Source: CAZXCQ01 sp964639275
Lineage (GTDB): Bacteria > Desulfobacterota > DSM-4660 > Desulfatiglandales > Desulfatiglandaceae
Direction of reading: 5' to 3'
DNA length: 14,528 bases
NCBI GenBank assembly: GCA_964639275.1
Contig: CAZXCQ010000162.1
Coordinates: forward strand, 1-14,528
Shown here: positions 7,362 to 14,465 of the stretch, piece by piece
Numbering within the stretch: the first letter of the stretch is position 1
Layout: the number at the start of each line of letters is the position of its first letter
The notes under the pieces: generated by a model
The model's database searches: none
What the model was told of the DNA's origin: nothing
The model's input: the letters and a program-made list of their open reading frames with translations, nothing else
Program-made: the position numbers and the translations under genes

Positions 7362-8243
7362 GTGAATTATCTTCTCTATGTCATCAGCCTGATTGCGGTC
7401 TATGGGATTCTGACTGCTGCGTTGAACCTGGCCGTGGGCTGCACGGGTATCCTGTCTCTGGCACAGGCCGCCTTTATGGGGATCGGGGCCTATTCCGCCG
7501 GCATTCTGCTCACGGAATGGGGCCTCAATTTTTTTTATGCGCTCCCCGTGGGCATGGTCGTGGCCGGTCTTACGGGCGCGGGCCTGGCCTGGGCCACACT
7601 CCGTCTAAAAGGGGAGTATTATGTGATCGCCTCTTTTGGCTTTCAGATCATCATATACTACATCCTCCTCAACTGGATCAGTCTCACGAAAGGGCCCTTT
7701 GGTATTCGTGAAATTCCCCCCCCACAAATCTTTGGGTTTCATTTTTCGAGTCCGCTTAGATATGCCATCTTTACGCTGGGGTTCCTGGCCATTTGCCTGT
7801 GGGTCGCCTGGCGCCTGGGGGAGTCGCCTTACGGTAAGGTCCTCCGGGCCATCCGGGAGGACGACGTCGCGGCGGCCTCTATCGGTAAAGACGTAAACCG
7901 TTATAAGATCGCTATATTCACGGTAAGCGCCATGCTCGCCAGTATCGGCGGCGCGCTCTATGCATGCCTGATCACCTATATTGATCCCTTTACTTTTACT
8001 ATCCACGAATCAATTTTTATTCTGGCGCTGGTCATTATCGGAGGGGCCGGAAATGTTTATGGGTCGCTGGTGGGGGCCGCGGTTCTGATCTCTATACCCG
8101 AGATGCTCCGCTTTTTTGATGTTCCAACCACGGTGGCCTCTCCCATCCGGGAAATCCTTTACGGGGTCCTCATGATCATTTTTCTCCGTTTTCGTCCCAA
8201 GGGGTTAATACCAGAACGAATCACCCGGGGGGTAATGCGTTGA
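7362..8243 (+). CDS. livM: Liv-type ABC importer permease (LivM family)
   Basis: This is the second inner-membrane permease of the importer, 293 aa, hydrophobic along most of its length. Typical stretches are the N-terminal LNLAVGCTGILSLAQAAFMGIGAYSAG (residues 22-48), the LRLKGEYYVIASFGFQ segment, and the coupling loop SPYGKVLRAIREDDVAAASIGKDV. SIGGALYACLITYIDP and LVIIGGAGNVYGSLVGAAVL follow. It ends with FRPKGLIPER, the usual LivM tail. GTG 7362 is used: AGGAG (7351-7355) overlaps the livH stop region and sets translation three bases after livH. Its TGA overlaps the livG ATG, indicating translational coupling. Confidence 0.94.
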   Translation: MNYLLYVISLIAVYGILTAALNLAVGCTGILSLAQAAFMGIGAYSAGILLTEWGLNFFYALPVGMVVAGLTGAGLAWATLRLKGEYYVIASFGFQIIIYYILLNWISLTKGPFGIREIPPPQIFGFHFSSPLRYAIFTLGFLAICLWVAWRLGESPYGKVLRAIREDDVAAASIGKDVNRYKIAIFTVSAMLASIGGALYACLITYIDPFTFTIHESIFILALVIIGGAGNVYGSLVGAAVLISIPEMLRFFDVPTTVASPIREILYGVLMIIFLRFRPKGLIPERITRGVMR

Positions 8244-9010
8244 TGGACCGCACGGGGCAGTTTTTTATGGTGCAGAGGTTGTCAAAGGCCTTTGGAGGGC
8301 TTCAAGCGGTCAACAATGTGACCTTTGGTGTGGAAAAAGGGAGCCTCACCAGCCTCATCGGGCCTAACGGGGCCGGGAAGACCACCGTGTTTGATCTCAT
8401 TTCTGTCTTCCTTACCGCGGACGAGGGTCAAATCACGTTCAAAGGCCAGGAATTGACCAAGCGCAGGCCCCATGAGATCGTTTCTCTGGGAATGGCTCGA
8501 AGCTTCCAGCACCTGGGTCTCTTTTATCAACTGTCTGTCTGGGATAATGTCTTCCTTGCCATACCGGACAAACGGCGGGAGCGTCTATGGGGTGTCTTTC
8601 TCCCCCGACGTATCTTGCGGATGGAAGAAAAGAACTTTGCGAAGCGAACAGAGGAAATCCTTGACTTCATGGGCCTTACCGAGAAGGCCGGAGAGCCGGT
8701 GGCCAATCTCTCCTGGGGGGATCAGAAGCTGGTTTCGATCGGTCGTCTGTTGGCTACAGATGGTGAGTTTCTCTTGCTTGACGAGCCTGCCTCGGGTCTA
8801 TCCGATGAGCAGATCGACCATATCAAGTCGCTTCTCAGGGAGTTGATCTCCAGGGGAAAGACGATCTTACTCATCGACCACAATATGGAGGCCATCATGG
8901 ATGTCTCGGATTGGGTGATTGTCTTAAACTTTGGTGAGATCATTGCTGAAGGAAAACCCGCAGAGATTCTTGCCAATAAGGAAGTCATTCGGGTTTACTT
9001 GGGGGTGTAG
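8243..9010 (+). CDS. livG: Liv-type ABC importer ATPase (LivG family)
   Basis: This is one of the two cytosolic ATPases energising the importer, 255 aa. Walker A GPNGAGKT is at 40-47, the Q-loop ARSFQHLGLF near 85-94, and the signature LSWGD at 156-160 (LSYGQ or LSGGQ in most relatives). Walker B FLLLDEP is at 176-182 and the H-loop His at 213 (LIDHNMEAIM). The long insert between the Q-loop and the signature (DKRRERLWGVFLPRRILR) is characteristic of LivG. ATG 8243 overlaps the livM TGA as TGATG, with a G-run at 8227-8232 as ribosome site; TTG 8240 is possible. The Asp in the signature (LSWGDQK) is seen in several LivG-type proteins and need not mean loss of activity. Confidence 0.94.
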   Translation: MDRTGQFFMVQRLSKAFGGLQAVNNVTFGVEKGSLTSLIGPNGAGKTTVFDLISVFLTADEGQITFKGQELTKRRPHEIVSLGMARSFQHLGLFYQLSVWDNVFLAIPDKRRERLWGVFLPRRILRMEEKNFAKRTEEILDFMGLTEKAGEPVANLSWGDQKLVSIGRLLATDGEFLLLDEPASGLSDEQIDHIKSLLRELISRGKTILLIDHNMEAIMDVSDWVIVLNFGEIIAEGKPAEILANKEVIRVYLGV

Positions 9011-9012
9011 CC

Positions 9013-9738
9013 TTGGAAACATCAAAACACCCCCTTTTGACCGTTGACGACCTCTCAACGGGATATTCAAAAAAAATTGTCCTGGAAGGCATATCCTTTC
9101 ACATCAACGAAGGGGAAAGAATAGCCATTGTGGGGCGGAACGGGGCCGGAAAGAGCACCTTACTCCTGACACTTCTCGGCGTAGTCAAGGCCTGGAAGGG
9201 GCATATCTTTTATCTGGGTGAAGACCATACCCTCTGGCCGGCAGAGCAACGCGTTCGTTCGGGAATGGCCCTGGTTCCCCAGGGGGGGCGGGTCTTTGCG
9301 AACCTGATGGTTCGAGAAAATCTCGAGCTCGGGGCCTATGTGATCGACGACCCAAAGGCTGTGGCCTCGTCTATGGAGCTTGTTTACGAAACTTTTCCGG
9401 TCCTGCGTAAACGCACGATCCAGGAGGCAGGAACCATGAGTGGGGGTGAGCGTCAGATGCTGGCCATCGGCCGCGCCATGATGTCCCAGCCAAGACTCCT
9501 GATGCTCGACGAACCCTCGTTGGGACTGGCGCCGGTTGTGGTTAAAGAACTCATGGATAAGATTCACGATTTGAGTGCGGCGTTAAAGACCACGATTCTC
9601 ATCGTGGAGCAGAACGTTCGAGCGGCCTTCAAGATCGTCGAGCGCGTCTATGTGCTCAAGCTGGGGAGGATCGTCTTTGAGGAAAGACCGGAAATTCTCC
9701 TCCACGATGAACGCCTGCGGAAGGCCTATCTGGCCTGA
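9013..9738 (+). CDS. livF: Liv-type ABC importer ATPase (LivF family)
   Basis: This is the second ATPase of the importer, 241 aa. Walker A GRNGAGKS is at 41-48 and VPQGGRVFANLMVRENL at 88-104 is the LivF-type Q-loop region. The signature MSGGE is at 142-146, Walker B LLMLDEP at 162-168, then the LivF hallmark SLGLAPVVV, and LIVEQN at 196-201 with Glu-Gln in place of the usual H-loop His, as normal in LivF. TTG 9013 is chosen because GGGGGTG (9001-9007) lies five bases before it, and no in-frame ATG or GTG gives a complete N-terminus. It begins two bases after livG ends. The transporter unit closes here, and the regulator follows after about 67 bases without a visible terminator. Confidence 0.94.
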   Translation: METSKHPLLTVDDLSTGYSKKIVLEGISFHINEGERIAIVGRNGAGKSTLLLTLLGVVKAWKGHIFYLGEDHTLWPAEQRVRSGMALVPQGGRVFANLMVRENLELGAYVIDDPKAVASSMELVYETFPVLRKRTIQEAGTMSGGERQMLAIGRAMMSQPRLLMLDEPSLGLAPVVVKELMDKIHDLSAALKTTILIVEQNVRAAFKIVERVYVLKLGRIVFEERPEILLHDERLRKAYLA

Positions 9739-9805
9739 GACCTTACGCCAATAACCAAAAACCCGTTCGCGGCTCGGCCTGGATGTGGACAATCAGGGTG
9801 GATTT

Positions 9806-10501
9806 ATGAAGACAGCCGACAAGAATAACTCACAGAAAAGCCATGTTCCCGGGGGTGAGAGGACCCTCACCCAGAGGGTTTATGAACAGATCAAAGAGAT
9901 GATGCTAAACTACGAGATCATCCCCGGCCAGAGGCTGATATTTGTCGATCTGGCCAAGCGCCTGGGCGTCAGCCGCACACCGGTCAACAATGCCCTCAGT
10001 ATCCTGTCCTACGAGGGCTTTCTGGATTTTGTTCCGAACCAGGGGTATACCGTCCATCAGATTACCGAAGAAGAGGCCGAATCCCTGTACGAAATCAGGG
10101 AGATCATTGAGCTGGGGTCCATTGCAAAGGCGATTCGAAAGATGACACCTGAGAGACTGGAGAGACTGGAACAGACCAAGAGATCCTATGAAAAGGCGGT
10201 TGCGGATCAGGTGAGCAGAGGTCGGTTTGTCCTTGATCAGGAGTTTCACGCCTGCCATGTCCAGCTCTCCGGGAACCTCTATCTGGCAGAGTATTTCAGG
10301 GAGGTCTACCAACGGATTTTTCTGCGTCACCGCATTGAAGGCCTGCGTGCAGACCGGGCCCAGGCGGTTGTCACCGAGCATGACGAGATATTTGAGGCGA
10401 TAAAATTCAGGGATGTTGAAAGGGCAAAGGAATCCATAAGGGCCCACATAGAGGCAGGAAAACATTACATATTTTCTGTCATATTTGGGAAAATGAGGTG
10501 A
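9806..10501 (+). CDS. GntR-family transcription regulator with FCD ligand domain
   Basis: This is a cytosolic DNA-binding regulator, 231 aa. Residues 20-84 form the winged helix (LTQRVYEQIKEMML, PGQRL, LAKRLGVSRTPVNNAL, GFLDFVPNQGYTV). Residues 92-215 form an all-helical FCD domain with likely metal ligands Asp144, His148 (LDQEFH), His192 (EHDEI) and His214, as in FCD regulators that bind organic acids through a metal ion. ATG 9806 is preferred for its GGGTGG at 9796-9801; GTG 9785 would add seven residues. The proline in SRTPV is the usual GntR recognition-helix motif, while NN replaces the common RE just after it. It lies between transporter and mutase cassette, and its end overlaps the possible GTG start of the next gene. 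It probably controls this cluster in response to the imported substrate or a CoA derivative. Confidence 0.92.
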   Translation: MKTADKNNSQKSHVPGGERTLTQRVYEQIKEMMLNYEIIPGQRLIFVDLAKRLGVSRTPVNNALSILSYEGFLDFVPNQGYTVHQITEEEAESLYEIREIIELGSIAKAIRKMTPERLERLEQTKRSYEKAVADQVSRGRFVLDQEFHACHVQLSGNLYLAEYFREVYQRIFLRHRIEGLRADRAQAVVTEHDEIFEAIKFRDVERAKESIRAHIEAGKHYIFSVIFGKMR

Positions 10502-10512
10502 TCAATCTGTAT

Positions 10513-11874
10513 ATGACGAGAGATCCCAAACAATCCGTGGCCGGGTATCTGGCGGACCTAACGGCCACAATTGGTGGAACAACTCCCTCAGACGAGGACC
10601 GTCTTCTTGTTCGCCTACATATGCTGGATGCTGTGGCATGCGCCTTTATCGGGTCCAGAGGCCGGGTCTTTGAGGAAATGATTAGGTTGGGCACCCGGAC
10701 AAAGGAAGGGTGTCCCTGGCCTGGGAGCGGTCCGGAGAGAACACGTCCGGAAGACGCGGGCATGATCTGGGCCTTTGCCGTTCATGCCCCGGTGTTCGAT
10801 GACGGCAGCCGGGAAGGGGCCTGCCATCCTTCGGCGGTGGTCATGCCCACGGTTATTGCCCTTTCACGGGATAAATCCTGGGACCTTGTTGATCGGGCCG
10901 TTATTGCCGGCTATGATGTCATGGTGAGGCTGGCCCGGGGCGGCAACCCCGCACTGGCCCAAAGGGGATTTCACCCCGCATCGATCACGGCCCCTTTCGG
11001 AGCGGCGGCCACTGCATCGGTCCTTTTGGGGTATGATAGGGCAAAGACCCAAAATGCCCTGTGTCTGGCCGCACTGGGAAGTGCCGGTCTTATGTCCGCC
11101 TTCAAGAGGGGTCAAACCCAGCCCCTTCAGGTGGCCTGGGCCGTTCGAAACGGCATGAGTGCGGCCGTGGTGGCCGGGGCCGGGCACCCGGGATATGATC
11201 GAATCATTGAGGAAGGGTTTTATCCCGCCTATCTGGGGCGTTCCCCCGAGCCTCCGGTGGATCATCCCCTCAGCCGGAAATATGCGATCAAGGGAAGCTA
11301 TCTCAGGGCCTATCCGGGGTGCCGGCATATGCATCCCTCGATCGACGCCCTGGGTAAGATCCTGGGCGAGCATCAGGTGACCGCCGACGAGATCCAGGGC
11401 ATCCGTGCCCGGACCTACCGGATGGTCATTGAAACCGAAATCCATGATCTCAAAAACCGGGGGGATGCCTATTTCAATTTGCCATACGCCCTGGCCGCAA
11501 GGCTGGTGCTTGGCAGAAGCGATTATGATACGTTCGATGAGAGACATTTTGAAAACAGAAAGATCATCTCGTTGATGAAGAGGGTGGAGGTGTCTCTGGA
11601 TCTCGAGGTAGAGGGTCGTTATCCCCATCAGAGAGGGAGCATCGTTGAAATAACCGACACGACGGGACACACCTTTTCCGCAAGGGTGGACTATCCCTGG
11701 GGAGAACCGGAGAACCCCCTCTCCGCCTCCGCTGTTGTGGAAAAATTCAGGAACGCGGCCGCCCCCTTTCTCTCAAAGAAGTCCATGGCCGCCATAGAGC
11801 AAATCCTGGATGTTTCCGATCTTACAGAGACGCCCGCGAAGGCCCTGGAGGCCGTGAGCGAAAAGGTCGAATAA
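10513..11874 (+). CDS. MmgE/PrpD family protein
   Basis: This belongs to the MmgE/PrpD superfamily (2-methylcitrate dehydratase, cis-aconitate decarboxylase, iminodisuccinate epimerase), whose members add or remove water or isomerise di- and tricarboxylic acids without a cofactor. It is 453 aa, the usual length. Visible marks are LHMLDAVACAFIGSRG (35-50), HAPVFDDGSREGACHPSAVVMP (91-112), the FHPASITAPFGAAATASVLLG segment (153-173), KRGQTQPLQVAWAVRNGMSAA (198-218) and AYPGCRHMHPSIDAL (266-280). ATG 10513 follows GAGGTGATC (10495-10503), a nine-base match to the 16S rRNA tail, although spacing is long; GTG 10498 is in frame and overlaps the regulator's stop. Its TAA overlaps the mutase ATG by one base (TAATG). 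It is not assignable to the methylcitrate cycle, since no methylcitrate synthase or lyase is present. Confidence 0.9.
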   Translation: MTRDPKQSVAGYLADLTATIGGTTPSDEDRLLVRLHMLDAVACAFIGSRGRVFEEMIRLGTRTKEGCPWPGSGPERTRPEDAGMIWAFAVHAPVFDDGSREGACHPSAVVMPTVIALSRDKSWDLVDRAVIAGYDVMVRLARGGNPALAQRGFHPASITAPFGAAATASVLLGYDRAKTQNALCLAALGSAGLMSAFKRGQTQPLQVAWAVRNGMSAAVVAGAGHPGYDRIIEEGFYPAYLGRSPEPPVDHPLSRKYAIKGSYLRAYPGCRHMHPSIDALGKILGEHQVTADEIQGIRARTYRMVIETEIHDLKNRGDAYFNLPYALAARLVLGRSDYDTFDERHFENRKIISLMKRVEVSLDLEVEGRYPHQRGSIVEITDTTGHTFSARVDYPWGEPENPLSASAVVEKFRNAAAPFLSKKSMAAIEQILDVSDLTETPAKALEAVSEKVE

Positions 11875-13556
11875 TGGCCTCAAAAAGGAATCCATCAATG
11901 GAAGAGGAAGCGTGGCAGAGGACTTTAGAGTCCGACTACAGGGTAAGGGGGAGACGAAAACCCCTTTTTAAGACCGATTCCAACATCGAAGTAAAGGAGG
12001 TCTATTCTCAGGGCGACCTCACGGACGCGGGTTTCGACCCGGAGAAAGATCTTGGATTACCCGGCCAGTTCCCCTATACGCGAGGCATTTACCCCGCCAT
12101 GTATCGGGGCGATTTCTGGATGATGGGGCAGTACTCGGGATTCGGGAACCCTGAGGCCACCAATGAGCGGTTCAAATACCTCCTCTCAAAGGGCCAGACC
12201 GCATTGGCCCTGGCCATGGACCTTCCCACCCAGCTGGGGCTGGAATCGGATCACGAACTGGCTGACAGTGAAGTGGGAAAGGCGGGGGTTGCCATCAATA
12301 CCCTGAAAGACATGGAAGCCATCTTTGACGGGATACCCCTCAATCGGGCGCGCCAGATATTTACAACGGCCAATGCCATCGGGCCTATCATGCTGGCGCT
12401 CTTTCTGGCACTGGGTGAGAAACAGGGTCTGGATCCGTCTCAATATACCGTCGTGCTGCAAAACGACATCCTCAAGGAGTATGTCGCCCGGGGCGCTTAC
12501 ATCTTCCCCCCTTCGCCATCGGTAAAATTTGCAATCGATGCGGTTGAATATTGCACCCGCCACCACCCGCATTTTAAGCCCATTGTGGTCTGTGGCTCCC
12601 ATATGCGACAGGCCGGTGGCACAGCGGTTCATGAAATCGGCTTCACCCTGTCCAATGCCCAGGCCTATATTGACGAGGCCGTGCGCCGGGGTCTGGATGT
12701 GGATGCCTTTGCCCCGTCCATGGAGTGTCAACTCTCTGTCCCCATGAACCTCTTTGAGGAAATCGCCAAGTATAGGGCCTTTCGCCGGATGTGGGCCAAT
12801 ATGCTCAAGAAGCGCTATCACGCCCGGAATCCGGAAAGCCTCAAGTGTTTTATCCGGGTCTATACAACCGGCTATACCATGACCGCCCAGCAACCCCTCA
12901 ACAATATTGTGCGGGTCACCATTGAAGCACTCGCCGCCATTCTGGGAGGTGCCCAGAGCCTCTCCTGCAATGCCATGGACGAAGTCCTGTCCATCCCCAC
13001 GCAAGAGGCCGCCCATGTGGCATTGATGACGCAACACATCCTGGCCAATGAGACGGGAATTGCCGATGTGGCAGATCCGCTGGGCGGTTCCTACTATATC
13101 GAGTCCCTGACCGGGGAGATTGAGACCCGGTCCGTCAAGCTTATGGAGGAGATCGCGCAAAAGGGGGGCGCACAAAAGGCCATTGAAGAAGGATTTTATC
13201 AACGGCTTATTCGGGGGTCGGCCAGCGACTACCAGCAGCAAATCGAAAGCGGGGAGCGCGTTATCGTAGGACTAAACCGATTTCAAGAAAGGGAAGAGAA
13301 GCTAAAGATCGAATGCTTTAAGGTGGAGGAAGGGGTCCAGGAGCGGATTATTGAGCGATTGCACCGCATCAAATCAGAACGCGACAATCAAGCGGTCAAA
13401 GGCGCCCTTTCCGGTCTAGACCGGGCGGTGCGTAATGGCGAGAACACCGTGCCCGCTTTGACCGATTGCGCAAAGGCCTATGCCACCATCGGTGAGATGT
13501 GCCGGGTTATGGGAAAGACCATTGGATACTACCAAGAGGGGGCCTCATGGATATAA
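11874..13556 (+). CDS. Adenosylcobalamin-dependent acyl-CoA mutase, large subunit (divergent)
   Basis: This is the catalytic barrel subunit of a methylmalonyl-CoA/isobutyryl-CoA mutase-type enzyme, 560 aa, the size of the split large subunits (IcmA/HcmA type). It catalyses radical 1,2-rearrangement with B12 supplied by the small subunit encoded next. In Propionibacterium mutase numbering, retained residues are Tyr89 and Arg207 (carboxylate binding), Gln197, catalytic His244, and the adenosyl-binding Asn366 and Glu370. They appear here as Tyr87, Arg206, Gln196, His243, Asn366 and Glu370. Departures are Arg82 to Asp80, Thr85 to Met83, Arg87 to Gly85, Tyr243 to Ser242, Arg283 to Ser282, Ser285 to Glu284, His328 to Arg328 and Gln330 to Tyr330. 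The specificity pair looks like methylmalonyl-CoA mutase, but the channel does not. A second ATG at 11898 with AAGGA before it is possible. The gene overlaps its neighbours by 1 and 10 bases. Confidence 0.9.
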   Translation: MASKRNPSMEEEAWQRTLESDYRVRGRRKPLFKTDSNIEVKEVYSQGDLTDAGFDPEKDLGLPGQFPYTRGIYPAMYRGDFWMMGQYSGFGNPEATNERFKYLLSKGQTALALAMDLPTQLGLESDHELADSEVGKAGVAINTLKDMEAIFDGIPLNRARQIFTTANAIGPIMLALFLALGEKQGLDPSQYTVVLQNDILKEYVARGAYIFPPSPSVKFAIDAVEYCTRHHPHFKPIVVCGSHMRQAGGTAVHEIGFTLSNAQAYIDEAVRRGLDVDAFAPSMECQLSVPMNLFEEIAKYRAFRRMWANMLKKRYHARNPESLKCFIRVYTTGYTMTAQQPLNNIVRVTIEALAAILGGAQSLSCNAMDEVLSIPTQEAAHVALMTQHILANETGIADVADPLGGSYYIESLTGEIETRSVKLMEEIAQKGGAQKAIEEGFYQRLIRGSASDYQQQIESGERVIVGLNRFQEREEKLKIECFKVEEGVQERIIERLHRIKSERDNQAVKGALSGLDRAVRNGENTVPALTDCAKAYATIGEMCRVMGKTIGYYQEGASWI

Positions 13557-14362
13557 CAGGACCGGATCGCAGGCCCCGTGTGCTGGTGGCCAAGATCGGC
13601 CTTGACGGGCATGGCCGGGGCGTGTACGTGGTGGCCCACGGTCTGCGTCAGGCCGGCATGGAGGTGATCTACACCGGGTTGAGGCAGACCCCTGCGGCGG
13701 TAGCCAGGACCGCGATCCAGGAGGACGTGGATGTTATCGGCGTATCCTCCATGGTTGGCGCCCATCTCTCCATTGTAAGAAAGCTTAGAAAGGAACTGGA
13801 GGCACTCAATGCCTCTGATATCCCGATTATTATTGGCGGCATTATTCCAGAAGAGGACTATGCACCGCTCCTGGCCGAAGGGGTGAGCAAGATCTTTCCC
13901 CCGGGGGCCCGGGTAAAAGACATCGTTGAGTATATCCATTTTGTCCTTGGGGGGACCGGATGGGTGGCAGAGGTCCCCGGGAGTCTGATGGGGCAGGGGA
14001 TGGAGAGGCTTTATCTGAGGGGTAGCAGGTGTAATCGGTGCGGGCAGATATTTTTTCCCTCAAGAAGAAACTGTCCGCGTTGCATGGATGAAGATGCCAC
14101 AGAGCCGGTACAACTCAGCGACCGGGGGACATTACAGAGTTTTGTGGTTGCCAGTGTTGCCCCGCCCGGCTACGAGGTGCCCCACGCCCAGGGTTATATC
14201 GATCTATACGAAGAAGGCCCGCGGATCTTTTCCCTGCTCACAGACTATGGGGATGGGACCCGGCTCAAGGTGGGTTGTGAGATGGGCCTAAAAATCATAA
14301 GGCGCGGTGTGGATGAGAAGAACAGGGCGATTGTCGGATATCGGTTCAGACCACTCGCATAA
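13547..14362 (+). CDS. B12-binding mutase small subunit fused to zinc-ribbon/OB-fold (DUF35-type) domain
   Basis: This 271-aa protein joins two parts. Residues 9-135 are the cobalamin-binding domain of a methylmalonyl-CoA mutase-type small subunit: DGHGRG (20-25) is the DxHxxG motif with His22 as lower cobalt ligand, followed by SSMVGAHLS (67-75), IIIGGIIPEEDY (94-105) and the FPPGA loop (117-121). Residues 150-271 are a rubredoxin-like zinc ribbon (Cys162, 165, 176, 179, spacing C-x2-C-x10-C-x2-C) and an OB-fold (DRGTLQSFVVASVAPPGYE, GYIDLYEEGPRIFSLL, KVGCEMGLKI). That second unit is normally a free protein associated with thiolases and other acyl-CoA enzymes. Ordinary small subunits end near residue 140. 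ATG 13547 overlaps the mutase by 10 bases and has AGAGGGGG before it. The fusion suggests that acyl-CoA handling is built into the mutase complex. Confidence 0.9.
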   Translation: MDITGPDRRPRVLVAKIGLDGHGRGVYVVAHGLRQAGMEVIYTGLRQTPAAVARTAIQEDVDVIGVSSMVGAHLSIVRKLRKELEALNASDIPIIIGGIIPEEDYAPLLAEGVSKIFPPGARVKDIVEYIHFVLGGTGWVAEVPGSLMGQGMERLYLRGSRCNRCGQIFFPSRRNCPRCMDEDATEPVQLSDRGTLQSFVVASVAPPGYEVPHAQGYIDLYEEGPRIFSLLTDYGDGTRLKVGCEMGLKIIRRGVDEKNRAIVGYRFRPLA

Positions 14363-14406
14363 TAAGAATGCCCTCACACCTTTGCCGGTACCCCCATTTC
14401 CCCTGT

Positions 14407-14465
14407 CCAAGTGCCGGTTTTGAAAAAGCCGTATCAATTTAGCTATTTTCAAGAGTGGCACTCGG
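14407..14465. repeat. Long imperfect inverted repeat downstream of the cassette
   Basis: CCAAGTGCC (14407-14415) pairs with GGCACTCGG (14457-14465) at eight of nine positions. TTGAAAAAGC (14420-14429) pairs with GCTATTTTCAA (14442-14452) with one bulged base. The halves are separated by a small internal loop and a 12-base apical loop. It starts 45 bases after the last stop codon. No T-tract follows. It could be a transcript 3'-end structure or one copy of a dispersed intergenic repeat. The rest of 14363-14528 shows nothing recognisable. Confidence 0.5.

Noticed and set aside
10864..11670. 268-residue minus-strand open frame inside the PrpD-family gene
   Set aside because: It is antisense to a gene with clear family motifs, and shows no recognisable domain or ribosome site.
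10513..11874. Assignment as 2-methylcitrate dehydratase (prpD)
   Set aside because: No prpB or prpC partner is present, and the family covers several reactions.
12186..13241. 351-residue open frame on the minus strand inside the mutase gene
   Set aside because: It is a shadow of the strongly supported mutase frame, with low-complexity Gly/His-rich composition and no family motif.
11874..14362. Assignment as a standard methylmalonyl-CoA mutase (mcmA/mcmB)
   Set aside because: Several channel residues differ and the small subunit carries an extra domain, so gene symbols implying that reaction were not used.
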